Shown piece after piece: positions 9,313 through 18,258 of a stretch of DNA of 31,083 bases; position 1 is the first letter of the stretch; each line of letters opens with the position of its first letter. The stretch covers positions 1-31,083 of the forward strand of contig JAJZDE010000007.1 in assembly GCA_021828745.1 (NCBI GenBank). Direction: 5' to 3'. The notes below the pieces were generated by a model, which did no database searches, was not told where the DNA came from, and saw only the letters and a list, made by a program, of their open reading frames with translations. The position numbers and the translations under genes are program-made. This DNA comes from Pseudomonadota bacterium. Lineage in GTDB: Bacteria > Pseudomonadota > Gammaproteobacteria > Burkholderiales > Ferrovaceae.

Positions 9313-9813
9313 ATGAAAAAGAGTATGCAGGGAGTGGGTATGCTCCTCCTCATGATGCAGGCGGCACTGGCTCAGGAGGGGGCCAGCGGTGGCTGGTTCT
9401 CCGGGATCAGCGCCCTGCCCTTTTCGGTGCAATGGAATACGGAACTGGCCCCGGAAGGGAGCGCGCTGTCCAGTCATATGCGCAGCGAGGGATTGGGGGG
9501 CTCCGAGATTTCCGGGCTCTCCCGCAGTTGGGTTCTGGGCGGTACGGGAATCCTGCCCCTGGGGGACCGTCTGGCCCTGACGGGCAGTCTGGCCACCATC
9601 CGCAATCAGGGGTCGGGGGGGACTGCCAATACGTCGACGGTGGGACTGTACGATGCCTTGCCTTACAACATGACGGGCCTGGGGATGCATTACGATCTCA
9701 GTCAGCGTTTGCGTTTTCAGGGGGGCTGGGACCATTACCAGTTGAATTACAACCGGATCAATGGAAATTCCAACATCGATTTGTTGTCGCTGGGGCTGCG
9801 TTACGGATTTTGA
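9313..9813 (+). CDS. Small outer-membrane beta-barrel protein, unidentified
   Basis: The 166-residue protein has a clear signal peptide (MKKSMQGVGM, a hydrophobic stretch, then a likely cut after AALA near residue 20). The mature part is Gly/Ser/Leu-rich with alternating hydrophobic and polar residues, for example residues 72-99 and 114-145, and ends in LGLRYGF. A terminal Phe preceded by an aromatic-rich strand is the signal used for barrel insertion by BamA. The size and final strand resemble OmpA- or OmpW-like small barrels, but I cannot name a family. G-run plus AAA 7 bases before ATG 9313 serves as ribosome site. It lies 57 bp after dacB on the same strand and convergent to ubiA. Its function is unknown, and a pore or structural role is only a guess. 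Confidence 0.8.
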   Translation: MKKSMQGVGMLLLMMQAALAQEGASGGWFSGISALPFSVQWNTELAPEGSALSSHMRSEGLGGSEISGLSRSWVLGGTGILPLGDRLALTGSLATIRNQGSGGTANTSTVGLYDALPYNMTGLGMHYDLSQRLRFQGGWDHYQLNYNRINGNSNIDLLSLGLRYGF

Positions 9814-9858
9814 AGCAAAGTCCCTCGGACGCTGGAGAGGAGCGGGGCGCCGTTGTTC

Positions 9859-10710
9859 CTACCGCAGGGCGTAGGACAGGAAGATTCCCCCAAAGATGGT
9901 GGCTCCGAACCAGGTATTGTGCAGAAAGGCGCGCAGACACTGGTCGCGTGCGCGGGTACGGATCAGGGTGTAGTGAAAGCCGGCCACCCCGGCAGCGATG
10001 CACAGTCCCCCATAGTAGGGCACGCCCAGATGAAAGTGCCAGCCAATCCCGCCCAGCAGGAGCAGGCAAAGTCCGTAGAACATCATGATCAGGGCTACGT
10101 CCCGGTGGCCGAAGAGGAGTGCCGTGGAATGAATGCCGAGGGGGCGGTCATCCTCCCGATCCACCATGGCATATTCGGTGTCGTAGGCCAGAGTCCAGCA
10201 GAGGTTGGCCAGCATCAGTATCCAGGCAGAACCGGGTACCTGACCGAGTTCGGCCGCAAAAGCCATGGGAATGCCAAAACCAAAGGCAATACCCAGATAG
10301 GCCTGGGGGAGCGGAAAAAATCGTTTGGTCAGGGGGTAACTGGCGGCGAGAAAAAGGGCGGGCAGGGAAAGCATCAAGGTCAGCGTATTGCGGGTCAGAA
10401 CCAGAGCGAAGGCACCCAGGCTCAGGAGGAGCGCCAGTACGACGGCCTCCTTGACACTGACCTCTCCTCGGGCCAGGGGACGCTGGCGGGTCCGGGCAAC
10501 GTGGGGGTCCACCTTGCGGTCTGCAATGTCATTCATGACACAGCCAGCTGAGCGCATCAGCAGGGTACCGAGCGAGAAGACGATCAGATTGGACAGGGAG
10601 GGATGCCCCTGGCTGGCCAGCCACAGGGCCCAGAGTGTGGGCCACAGCAACAGCAGGGTGCCGATGGGCTTATCCATCCGGGTCAGGCGCCACCACGCAT
10701 TCCAGTTCAT
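9859..10710 (-). CDS. ubiA: 4-hydroxybenzoate polyprenyltransferase
   Basis: UbiA attaches the polyprenyl tail to 4-hydroxybenzoate, an early step of ubiquinone synthesis in the inner membrane. The 283-residue protein is strongly hydrophobic with about eight to nine predicted membrane helices. Both Mg-diphosphate-binding motifs are present: NDIADRKVD at 60-68 and DTEYAMVDREDD at 177-188. The basic stretch TRQRPLARGE after the first motif is typical of UbiA rather than of the heme-related CyoE/CtaB enzymes. The start lies 6 bp after the recG stop, so it is probably last in a kefB-like/recG/ubiA transcript. Chorismate lyase (ubiC), often adjacent, is not present here. Confidence 0.96.
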   Translation of the reverse strand: MNWNAWWRLTRMDKPIGTLLLLWPTLWALWLASQGHPSLSNLIVFSLGTLLMRSAGCVMNDIADRKVDPHVARTRQRPLARGEVSVKEAVVLALLLSLGAFALVLTRNTLTLMLSLPALFLAASYPLTKRFFPLPQAYLGIAFGFGIPMAFAAELGQVPGSAWILMLANLCWTLAYDTEYAMVDREDDRPLGIHSTALLFGHRDVALIMMFYGLCLLLLGGIGWHFHLGVPYYGGLCIAAGVAGFHYTLIRTRARDQCLRAFLHNTWFGATIFGGIFLSYALR

Positions 10711-10716
10711 GTGCGT

Positions 10717-12762
10717 TCAAGTATTCAGATAGGGTTGACGTGTGCCCAGCCAGCACGAAGCATGATGGCGGGATTTTACAGGGGACTCGACGATCCAGGT
10801 GGCCGCGTACCGACGCGCCAGGGTCAGCAGGTCATCATCCTGCACGGGGTCTGCAAAGCGCAGCAGAGCCATGCCACTTTGACGGGAACCCAGGTAATCG
10901 CCGGGGCCACGGAGCAGGAGGTCCTGGCGGGCGATTTCAAACCCGTCGGTGTGTTCGTAAATCACTTTCAGACGTTGACGCGCCAATTCGGACAGAGGGG
11001 GCCGATAGAGGAGCAGGCAAACGCCGGGACCTGTGCCCCGTCCTACCCGTCCGCGCATCTGATGGAGTTGGGCCAGCCCCATTCGTTCCGCATGTTCGAT
11101 CACCATCAGTGTCGCATTCGGCACATCCACCCCCACCTCGATGACGCTGGTGGCGACCAGCAATTGAAGTTCTCCTTTCTGGAACCGATTCATGATGGCC
11201 TGTTTCTCTGCTCCGGCAAGTCTGCCATGAAGCAATTCGCAGCGCAAATCCGGCGCATCGGCGGTGAGGGCCTGAAAAGTGTCCTGGGCGTTTTGCAGGT
11301 CGAGAAATTCCGATTCTTCGATCAAAGGGCACACCCAGTAGGCCTGTTGACCCTGGCGACAGGCCGAACGAATGCGTTCGATGACCTCGTTCCGGCGGGC
11401 AGCAGAAACCAGTTTGGTGGTGATGCCCTGGCGTCCGGGGGGCAATTCATCGATCACGGAGACATCGAGGTCGGCATAGTAACTCATGCTCAAACTGCGG
11501 GGGATGGGCGTGGCGCTCATCATGAGTTGATGGGGCTGGATCCGACCGGATTCTCCTCCTTTCTGGTGGAGCGAGAGACGCTGGGCGACGCCAAAGCGAT
11601 GTTGCTCATCGATGATGATCAGCCCCAGGTTCTTGAAGGACACCCGTTCCTGAATCAGCGCATGGGTACCGATGACCAGGCCAATTTCTCCATTGGCGAT
11701 GCGTTGGTGCAGGTGACGCTGAGCCTGACTCCCGAGTTGTCCCGTCAGCAATTCGACAGGCACTCCCTGGGAAGCGAGCAGGTCGCAGAGTTTTGCATGA
11801 TGCTGCTGGGCCAGTAATTCGGTGGGCGCCATCAGGGCCACCTGCCCTCCTCCTTCGATGCATTGAACGGCAGCCAGAGCGGCGACAATGGTTTTGCCAC
11901 AGCCAACGTCTCCCTGCAACAGCCGATGCATGGGGCGTTCTTGCGCCAGATCCCGACGAATTTCCTCCACGACCCGGCGTTGGGCGGCAGTGAGCGGAAA
12001 CGGGAGGGATCGTTCAAAAGATCGGGAAAGTTTTCCCTGGGCGGGGTAGGCCTGGGCCAGGGTTTCGCTGCGATGCCGGCGGTGGAAATGCATGGACAAC
12101 TGCTGGGCCAGCAGTTCATCGAATTTGAGACGCTGCCACAGGGCGGGGACCAGTTGGGACGTATCGGTGGGGCCATGCAGGATCTTCAGGGTCGTGGCCA
12201 GGTCGGGTAACCCCAGGGAATCACGCCAGGAGGGGTCCCAGGTGTCGCTCAGGTCGAGTTGCGTCAGCGCCCGTGACAGGGCGCGCCGCAGGGCACTCTG
12301 GGACAGGCCGGCACAGGTGGGGTAAACGGGGGTCAAGGTGGCCGGAAGGGGACTGTTTTCCTTGAATGGTTGGCAACGGGGGTGGATCATTTCCAGTCTC
12401 TGGTAGCCCTGGCGCGCTTCACCAAAGAGGCGCAACCGGTTGCCCGGGGCGAACAGGCGCAGTTGGCCGGGATGGAAATGGAGGAAGCGCAATTCGAGCA
12501 GGCCAGTTTCATCCCTGACCTGGACGGTCAGGGTGCGGCGGGGACCCTGGCGAATTTCGTGACGAACCACCTGAACGATGAGGCAGGCGCTTTGCCCTGG
12601 CGTCAGGGCCGCGACGGAACCGGGATGCCGTTCATCTTCGTAGCGCAGGGGAAGATGCAGCAACAAATCGAATCCGCTGTGCAGTCCCAGGGTGTGGAGC
12701 AGTTGGCAGAGGCGCGGGGTGAAATCCAGGGCGCTCAGGGGTACGGTGGGCGGCAGGGGCAC
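10717..12762 (-). CDS. recG: ATP-dependent DNA helicase RecG
   Basis: RecG is a superfamily 2 helicase that remodels stalled replication forks, R-loops and Holliday junctions. The 681-residue protein has the family layout: an N-terminal wedge domain with OB fold (about 40-150), Walker A GDVGCGKT at 284-291, the DEQH box at 385-388, SAT at 416-418 followed by TPIPRSLSM, and the C-terminal helicase half with QMRGRVGRG. The start is GTG 12762, with AGGGAAAG about six bases upstream overlapping the end of the antiporter gene; the gap between the two genes is 3 bp. This implies coupled translation. Confidence 0.97.
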   Translation of the reverse strand: MPLPPTVPLSALDFTPRLCQLLHTLGLHSGFDLLLHLPLRYEDERHPGSVAALTPGQSACLIVQVVRHEIRQGPRRTLTVQVRDETGLLELRFLHFHPGQLRLFAPGNRLRLFGEARQGYQRLEMIHPRCQPFKENSPLPATLTPVYPTCAGLSQSALRRALSRALTQLDLSDTWDPSWRDSLGLPDLATTLKILHGPTDTSQLVPALWQRLKFDELLAQQLSMHFHRRHRSETLAQAYPAQGKLSRSFERSLPFPLTAAQRRVVEEIRRDLAQERPMHRLLQGDVGCGKTIVAALAAVQCIEGGGQVALMAPTELLAQQHHAKLCDLLASQGVPVELLTGQLGSQAQRHLHQRIANGEIGLVIGTHALIQERVSFKNLGLIIIDEQHRFGVAQRLSLHQKGGESGRIQPHQLMMSATPIPRSLSMSYYADLDVSVIDELPPGRQGITTKLVSAARRNEVIERIRSACRQGQQAYWVCPLIEESEFLDLQNAQDTFQALTADAPDLRCELLHGRLAGAEKQAIMNRFQKGELQLLVATSVIEVGVDVPNATLMVIEHAERMGLAQLHQMRGRVGRGTGPGVCLLLYRPPLSELARQRLKVIYEHTDGFEIARQDLLLRGPGDYLGSRQSGMALLRFADPVQDDDLLTLARRYAATWIVESPVKSRHHASCWLGTRQPYLNT

Positions 12763-12765
12763 GGC

Positions 12766-14739
12766 TCACTTTCCCTGAATGAGCCAGGCTTCGGCCTGGG
12801 CCAGCGCCTCCGGACGGCCGAGCAGGATCAGGATATCCCCGCTTTCGAGGCGGGTCTCTCCTTCGGGTTGGAACCCCCGCAATCCACGCCGGCGCAGGGC
12901 AGTGATTTCCACCCCCCACTGATGAAGAGGCAGGTCACGCAGTTGCATCCCCCGGGCAAGGCTGTTTTCCAGCAGGGTCAGCGTTTGCAGGCGAAGTTGG
13001 TCGGGGTTGGCGTTCTCGCTGGATTCGTCGGTCAACCCACGAAAAAACCCGCGCATCAACTGATAGCGTTCGGCACGGACTTGACGGATTCGTTTCAGGA
13101 CCCGTGACAGGGGTATGCCCAGTTCGAGCAGGGCATGACTGGCCAGCATGAGGGATCCCTCCAGGATTTCCGGAACGACTTCGGCAGCCCCCGCCTCTTT
13201 CAGGCGATCCAGATCGCTGTCATCACGGGTACGGACGATGACCGGAAGCGCCGGCTTCAACTCCCGGACCAGCGCAATGATGGCGAGAGACAACGCCGTA
13301 TCGGAGAAACTGACGATGAGTGCCGAGGCGCGCTGGATGCCGGCGGCAATCAGGACTTCCTGTCGCCCCGCATCGCCAAACACGACCTCGTCGCCCGCTT
13401 CCGAGGCCAGCCGGACCCGTTGCGGGTCGCGGTCCAGGGCAAGGACGGAGACCCCCTCCTGTTCCAGGAAACGGGCCAGATTTTGACCGCTCCGGCCGTA
13501 TCCGCAAACGATGACATGACGTTGCTTCCCATAACTTCGACGGGACAATTCATGGAGGGCGACGGAACGCAGGGCCCATTCATTCTTGCAGACGAAGAGG
13601 ACGATACGATCGCTCGTGAGCAGAATGAACGGGGCCAGGATCATGCTGATGAGCATGGCTGCCAGAACGATCTGAAGCGGAGTGGCAGGGACCAGATGAA
13701 GCCCTTCGGCCTGGGCCAGCAGCACGAACCCGAATTCACCGGCCGGAGCCATGGCCAGGGCGGTACGCAGGGCAATCGAATCCTGCTCGCCCAGCGCGCG
13801 CGCGGGTCCGTACACCGTCAGCAACTTGAGTCCCAGCAGGAGGACCAGGGTCAGCAATACGGCGGGCAGGTGGTGGACCACGACATTCAGGTCCAGTAGC
13901 GTTCCGATGGTGATGAAGAAAAGACCGAGCAACACATCGCGAAAGGGTTTGATGTAATCTTCCACCTGATAGCGGTAATCGGTTTCAGCCAGTAACACGC
14001 CGGACACGAAAGCGCCCAGCGCCAGCGACAATCCGGCCTTCTGGGTGATCCAGGCCAACAGCAAAATGACCCACAGGACATTGAGCAGAAACAGTTCCGA
14101 GGATTTTTGACGGGCAATCCAGTGGAACCAGAGTCCCAGCCATTTTTTGCCCAAGCCCAGCAACAGGGACAGAATGACGATGGCCTCGAAGACTTCGATG
14201 AGCATCAGACGAGCCAGATGATCGTGGGGTTGGGCAAGTGCGGGGATCAGGACCAGGAGTGGGACGACCGCCAGATCCTGAAACAGCATCATGCCCATGA
14301 TGCGTTGCCCATGGGGGGATTTCAGTTCCGAGCGTTCGGCCAGCAGGCGCGAAATGATTGCGGTGGAAGACAGGGATAGTGCGCCGGCCAAAACCACCGT
14401 GCCTTGCAGGGGTAGTTTCATGGACCAGCCCAGCAAAAAGACCAGGCCGAAGGCCAGTCCCATCTGGGCGCTACCCAGGCCAAATACGGTGCGCTGCAGG
14501 GCGATCAGTTGGGGTAAACTGAACTCGAGCCCGACGCTGAACATGAGGAATACGACCCCGAATTCGGCAAGGTTCCGGGTTTCTTCACCAGGGGGAATCC
14601 AGCCCGCAGCATGGGGCCCGATCAGGATCCCGGTGAGGAGGTATCCGAGCATGGCCGGCAGGCGCAGGAGACGAAACAGCGCCACGCCCAGGGTCGCCAG
14701 GATCAGCAGCAGTAAAATCAGTTCCAGCGTGTCGCTCAC
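12766..14739 (-). CDS. CPA2-family cation:proton antiporter with TrkA-N and TrkA-C domains (KefB/YbaL-like)
   Basis: The protein exchanges K+ or Na+ for H+ across the inner membrane and is probably gated by a nucleotide or thiol adduct, as known for Kef systems. It has 657 residues. About 1-385 is a membrane domain of roughly 12 helices with the CPA2 stretches LTGILIGPHAAG (35-46) and MLFQDLAVVP (151-160). Residues 406-525 form a Rossmann TrkA-N domain with GYGRSG at 413-418. About 575-655 is a TrkA-C domain with EITALRRRG. The start is GTG 14739, because no in-frame ATG fits. The exact ion and whether glutathione adducts regulate it cannot be told. It is first in a run with recG and ubiA and divergent from kdsD. 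Confidence 0.92.
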   Translation of the reverse strand: MSDTLELILLLLILATLGVALFRLLRLPAMLGYLLTGILIGPHAAGWIPPGEETRNLAEFGVVFLMFSVGLEFSLPQLIALQRTVFGLGSAQMGLAFGLVFLLGWSMKLPLQGTVVLAGALSLSSTAIISRLLAERSELKSPHGQRIMGMMLFQDLAVVPLLVLIPALAQPHDHLARLMLIEVFEAIVILSLLLGLGKKWLGLWFHWIARQKSSELFLLNVLWVILLLAWITQKAGLSLALGAFVSGVLLAETDYRYQVEDYIKPFRDVLLGLFFITIGTLLDLNVVVHHLPAVLLTLVLLLGLKLLTVYGPARALGEQDSIALRTALAMAPAGEFGFVLLAQAEGLHLVPATPLQIVLAAMLISMILAPFILLTSDRIVLFVCKNEWALRSVALHELSRRSYGKQRHVIVCGYGRSGQNLARFLEQEGVSVLALDRDPQRVRLASEAGDEVVFGDAGRQEVLIAAGIQRASALIVSFSDTALSLAIIALVRELKPALPVIVRTRDDSDLDRLKEAGAAEVVPEILEGSLMLASHALLELGIPLSRVLKRIRQVRAERYQLMRGFFRGLTDESSENANPDQLRLQTLTLLENSLARGMQLRDLPLHQWGVEITALRRRGLRGFQPEGETRLESGDILILLGRPEALAQAEAWLIQGK

Positions 14740-14771
14740 GAGTTTCCATTCCTTTGACAGAGAGGTCGAGT

Positions 14772-14800
14772 TTCACACCCTTCTTGCCCTCAAGTATAAT
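14772..14800 (+). promoter_or_regulatory. Sigma-70-type promoter of kdsD
   Basis: TTCACA (14772-14777) and a perfect TATAAT (14795-14800) are 17 bases apart. The predicted transcription start at 14806-14808 is only 2-4 bases before ATG 14810, so the mRNA would be leaderless or nearly so if translation starts there. It lies in the 70-bp gap between the divergent antiporter gene and kdsD. Confidence 0.8.
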
Positions 14801-14809
14801 CCGTGAACC

Positions 14810-15811
14810 ATGAATGCTCATCCCGATTCCCTGCCTCTCCTCTCACCCGACACCTTGTTGTCCATGGCGCGTACCATTCTGGAGACCGAGTCCGCGGCCA
14901 TCCAGTACCAGGCCAGCCGTCTGGATGAACATTTCGTGGCCGCTCATCACTTGCTTCTGGGCTGTCGGGGGCGGATCGTGGTCAGTGGCATGGGCAAGTC
15001 CGGGCACATTGGCGGCAAGATTGCCTCGACCCTGGCCAGTACGGGCAGTCCGGCCTTTTTCATGCACCCGGCCGAGGCCAGCCACGGGGATCTGGGCATG
15101 ATCATCGCTGAGGATGTGCTGCTGGCTCTGTCCAATTCCGGAGAAAGCGATGAGTTGCTGGCCATTGCTCCTTTGCTCAAGCGACGCGGCACCCGCATTC
15201 TGGCGCTGACCGGAAACGCGCGCTCCCGTCTGGCTCGTCTGGCTGATGTGCACCTCGAAGTTCGGGTGGAGCGTGAGGCCTGTCCCCTCAATCTGGCACC
15301 GACGGCCAGCACCACGGCCGTTCTGGCGCTGGGGGATGCGCTGGCCCTCACCTTGCTCGAGGCGCGCGGGTTTTCCGCCGAGGACTTTGCGCGAACGCAT
15401 CCCGGCGGGGCGTTGGGGAAACGCCTGTTGCTGGCGGTTCAGGACGTCATGCATCAAGGGGAGCGTGTTCCCCGGGTGACGCATCAGGCAACCGTGGCGG
15501 AAGCCTTACGGGTCATGTCGGACAAGGGCCTGGGGATGACGGCGGTGGTGGGGAACGACGATCGTCTCGAAGGAATCTTTACGGATGGAGACCTGCGGCG
15601 CGCGCTTGAAACCGGCACCGTCAATTTGCTGGAACAGGAAGTCAGCCAGTGGATGACCCGCCATCCCGTGGTTACCCGACCGGACGAACTTGCGGCCAAC
15701 GCGGCTCAAGTGATGCAGGACAAGCGGATTTTTGGATTGTGCGTGGTGGAAAAGAAGCGTTTGGTGGGTGCGTTCAACATGCACGACCTCCTGCGGCACG
15801 GAATTGTTTGA
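14810..15811 (+). CDS. kdsD: D-arabinose 5-phosphate isomerase
   Basis: KdsD converts ribulose 5-phosphate to arabinose 5-phosphate, the first committed step of Kdo synthesis for LPS. The 333-residue protein has an SIS sugar-isomerase domain (about 45-185) with VSGMGKSGHIGGK at 58-70, SNSGES at 108-113 and HPGGALGK at 197-204, the first His matching the catalytic His193 of the E. coli enzyme. Two CBS domains follow (about 210-330). ATG 14810 has no ribosome site and lies almost on the predicted transcription start. An in-frame ATG at 14864 is a shorter alternative, also without a ribosome site. It heads the kdsD-kdsC-lptCAB run, as in many proteobacteria. Confidence 0.96.
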   Translation: MNAHPDSLPLLSPDTLLSMARTILETESAAIQYQASRLDEHFVAAHHLLLGCRGRIVVSGMGKSGHIGGKIASTLASTGSPAFFMHPAEASHGDLGMIIAEDVLLALSNSGESDELLAIAPLLKRRGTRILALTGNARSRLARLADVHLEVRVEREACPLNLAPTASTTAVLALGDALALTLLEARGFSAEDFARTHPGGALGKRLLLAVQDVMHQGERVPRVTHQATVAEALRVMSDKGLGMTAVVGNDDRLEGIFTDGDLRRALETGTVNLLEQEVSQWMTRHPVVTRPDELAANAAQVMQDKRIFGLCVVEKKRLVGAFNMHDLLRHGIV

Positions 15812-15820
15812 CAGGAACCC

Positions 15821-16357
15821 ATGAAGTTATCCGCCGAAGATCTTGTGCAACGGGCCCGTCAGATACGGTTGGTGGGATTTGACGTGGACGGGATTCTGAC
15901 ACCGGGAACCTTGACCTTCGATGAACAAGGGCACGAAACCAAATCGTTTCATTCGCGTGATGGGGTGGGGTTGAAATTGTTGCAGCAGGCAGGTTTGACG
16001 CTGGCCCTCGTCACAGGGCGCCAGTCTCCCATCGTGACGTTGCGCGCCCGCGAATTGGGCATCACCCATGTGTTTCAGGGCGTTCATGACAAGCGCCAGG
16101 TCATGGATACCCTGCTCTCCGATCTGGGGTTTCGCTGGGACCAGTTGGCTTACATGGGCGATGATTTGCCCGACCTGTCCGTTCTGTGTCGCTCTGCTCT
16201 GGCGCTGACCGTCCCGGAAGCCCCGGAGGAGATTCGGGCTGCAGTTCATTGGGTGGCCCCTGTGGGGGGTGGGATGGGGGCGGCCCGGGCAGCGGCAACC
16301 TGGCTTTTGCAGGCACGGGGGGAGTGGGCCCGAGTACTGGAACGATGGGCCGACTGA
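15821..16357 (+). CDS. kdsC: 3-deoxy-D-manno-octulosonate 8-phosphate phosphatase
   Basis: KdsC removes phosphate from Kdo 8-phosphate to give free Kdo. It is a cytoplasmic HAD-superfamily enzyme of the small cap-less type acting as a tetramer. The 178-residue protein shows motif I FDVDGILT at 20-27 with nucleophile Asp21 and Asp23, motif II VTGR near 65, and motif IV MGDDLPDL near 108-115. AGGA lies 5 bases before ATG 15821, and the gene starts 9 bp after kdsD. Its end overlaps lptC by 13 bp. KdsA and KdsB, needed for the rest of the pathway, are not in the window. Confidence 0.96.
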   Translation: MKLSAEDLVQRARQIRLVGFDVDGILTPGTLTFDEQGHETKSFHSRDGVGLKLLQQAGLTLALVTGRQSPIVTLRARELGITHVFQGVHDKRQVMDTLLSDLGFRWDQLAYMGDDLPDLSVLCRSALALTVPEAPEEIRAAVHWVAPVGGGMGAARAAATWLLQARGEWARVLERWAD

Positions 16358-16932
16358 TTCAGAATCTGGAGGCCTGGGTACCGGTGGTCGTGGTTCTGCT
16401 GTTGGCCATGGTCACCACCTGGCTATGGCGGGTGGTCGAAGAGGGAGGCGCGTGGGGAGAGAAATCCGTCCGCCACGTACCCGATCTCATCATGTCTCAC
16501 TTTTCTGCCCTGCAACTGGGCGAAAACGGGCAGATTCGTTACACCCTGGATGCGTCTAAAATGGTACATTACCCGGACGATGATACTTCTCATTTCGAGA
16601 CGGTTCTGTTTACCTCCTATGAATCCAGTGGCCCCCCGGTGGATGTGCGTTCCGAGCGGGCGGTGCGCTCCGAACCCCGTGACGAGGTGGTGTTTACCGG
16701 GCACGTGGTGGTTACCCGTCAACCCACGCCCGAAGAACCCCAGACAGTGATGACGACCAGTATTTTGACGGCCTATCCTCAGCGGGGTATCGAAAAGACC
16801 GATCAGCCGGTGGTGGTGACTTATGGTCAGGATCGGCTGGTCGCCAATTCGATGATCGTTGACAACAAAACCAAAGTGGCCCATTTCACCCATGCCAAAC
16901 TTCTCTATCATCCTGCGCCTCGTCATCCTTAG
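16345..16932 (+). CDS. lptC: LPS export system inner-membrane/periplasmic protein LptC
   Basis: LptC is the bitopic protein that links the LptB2FG ABC transporter to the periplasmic LptA bridge. The 195-residue product has one N-terminal membrane helix (about 11-28) and a periplasmic domain of LptC/YrbK type with the pattern VFTGHVVVTRQP near 114-125 and a late DNKTKVAHF stretch, typical of the jellyroll fold. ATG 16345 overlaps kdsC by 13 bp. A longer in-frame reading from 16186 lies entirely inside kdsC and is unlikely. Sequence conservation in this family is low, so position between kdsC and lptA carries much of the weight. Confidence 0.93.
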   Translation: MGRLIQNLEAWVPVVVVLLLAMVTTWLWRVVEEGGAWGEKSVRHVPDLIMSHFSALQLGENGQIRYTLDASKMVHYPDDDTSHFETVLFTSYESSGPPVDVRSERAVRSEPRDEVVFTGHVVVTRQPTPEEPQTVMTTSILTAYPQRGIEKTDQPVVVTYGQDRLVANSMIVDNKTKVAHFTHAKLLYHPAPRHP

Positions 16933-17536
16933 CGGGGTGCTGGCCGGAGTTGTGACGACAGTTCATGCCGAAAAGTCGGATCATGACCAACCGGTCAATA
17001 TCGACGCGGATCGCATGACTGCAGATGACACTAAAAAAGTGAGTTATTTCGAAGGGAATGTCGTTTTGACACAGGGAACGATCCACATGACCGCAGACCA
17101 TATGACGGTTCGCGAAGACCCGGAGGGCATGAAATATGCGTCGGCTTTCGGCAATCCGGTCACCTTCCGGCAGAAACGCGATGGCGTCGACGAATGGGTG
17201 GATGGCAAGGCACAGCATGTGGAATACAACGGAAAGATCGAACGGATCGAACTCTTCGACCATGCCGTGGTGCATCAGGGCAAGGATGAAATCAAGGGAG
17301 ACTACCTGTCCTATGACACCAGGACGGAGTTTCTACGTGCCAACGGAGAGTCCGAGGCACAAAAAGGGAAGGCGCCTGGGCGCGTGCATGTGGTATTGCA
17401 ACCGGCAAAGAAGGACGAGCAGAAGAAACCTGAGGGTAAGGGGGGCACGGTGCCAGTGCCTGCAGCAGTGACCAAAGACAAAGAGAAGACTTCTTCTCCC
17501 CTCATTCTGAAACAGGATACGGATTTATCCCCATGA
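16892..17536 (+). CDS. lptA: LPS transport periplasmic protein LptA
   Basis: LptA oligomerises into the periplasmic filament carrying LPS from LptC to LptD. The 214-residue precursor has a signal peptide ([10 protein letters not shown], hydrophobic core, cut after VHA near 27). The OstA/LptA fold follows: [10 protein letters not shown], then [11 protein letters not shown] and a run of short beta-repeats to about 160. The C-terminal 45-50 residues are lysine-, proline- and glutamate-rich and look disordered. ATG 16892 overlaps lptC by 41 bp. The TTG at 16859 would lengthen the n-region without need. The stop overlaps the lptB start as ATGA. Confidence 0.95.
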   Translation: MPNFSIILRLVILSGVLAGVVTTVHAEKSDHDQPVNIDADRMTADDTKKVSYFEGNVVLTQGTIHMTADHMTVREDPEGMKYASAFGNPVTFRQKRDGVDEWVDGKAQHVEYNGKIERIELFDHAVVHQGKDEIKGDYLSYDTRTEFLRANGESEAQKGKAPGRVHVVLQPAKKDEQKKPEGKGGTVPVPAAVTKDKEKTSSPLILKQDTDLSP

Positions 17537-18255
17537 GCCAGTTACGCGCCGAGCATCTGGTCAAGCGCTATCGCGCCCGCCAGGTGGTGAAGGATGTTTC
17601 CCTGACCGTGGAAAACGGGGAAGTCGTGGGGTTGCTGGGTCCCAATGGGGCCGGAAAGACGACCTGTTTCTATATGATCGTCGGGTTGGTGCCATTGGAT
17701 GGCGGTGAAATCTACATGGACGGGACCCGTCTCAGCGCCTATCCCATTCACCGCCGTTCCCTGATGGGGCTCTCCTATCTGCCGCAGGAAGCCTCGATCT
17801 TTCGGCGCATGACGGCGTCGGAGAACATTCGGTCTGTCCTGGAACTTCGTGGCCTGAGCGAATCTGATTGTCAGAAGGAACTGGATCAATTGCTTGAGGA
17901 ACTGCACGTCAGTCATTTGCGTGACAGCGCCGCTGTCAGTCTGTCCGGGGGAGAACGACGGCGCGTGGAAATCGCGCGCGCCCTGGCGACACGACCCCGT
18001 TTCATTTTGCTGGATGAACCGTTTGCCGGCGTGGACCCCATCGCCGTGATGGATATTCAGCAGATCATCCGCTTTCTCAAGAATCGCGGGATCGGGGTGT
18101 TGATCACCGACCATAATGTGCGCGAAACCCTGGGAATTTGCGATCGAGCCTATATTATTAATCAGGGAGGGGTCCTGGCTGCGGGAAAGCCCGATGAAAT
18201 CGTCTACAATGAAAGTGTCAGAAAGGTCTATCTCGGTGAAAATTTCCGGTTGTGA
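17533..18255 (+). CDS. lptB: LPS export ABC transporter ATP-binding protein LptB
   Basis: LptB is the ATPase that, as a dimer with LptF and LptG, extracts LPS from the inner membrane. The 240-residue protein has Walker A GPNGAGKT at 36-43, Q-loop Gln85, signature LSGGE at 137-141, Walker B ending in LLDEP with catalytic Glu162, and the switch His194. The C-terminal stretch [13 protein letters not shown] is characteristic of LptB. Its ATG overlaps the lptA stop by 4 bp, and rpoN begins 3 bp after its end. lptF and lptG are not in the window, as is usual. Confidence 0.98.
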   Translation: MSQLRAEHLVKRYRARQVVKDVSLTVENGEVVGLLGPNGAGKTTCFYMIVGLVPLDGGEIYMDGTRLSAYPIHRRSLMGLSYLPQEASIFRRMTASENIRSVLELRGLSESDCQKELDQLLEELHVSHLRDSAAVSLSGGERRRVEIARALATRPRFILLDEPFAGVDPIAVMDIQQIIRFLKNRGIGVLITDHNVRETLGICDRAYIINQGGVLAAGKPDEIVYNESVRKVYLGENFRL

Positions 18256-18258
18256 ACC

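Noticed and set aside
10603..11817. A 404-codon plus-strand frame over ubiA and recG
   Set aside because: It lies antisense to the intact RecG C-terminal helicase domain and the UbiA start and shows no family motif.
14754..14759. A perfect TTGACA upstream of kdsD
   Set aside because: No -10 box lies 16-18 bases after it. The better-spaced TTCACA at 14772 fits the TATAAT at 14795, so this hexamer is probably incidental.
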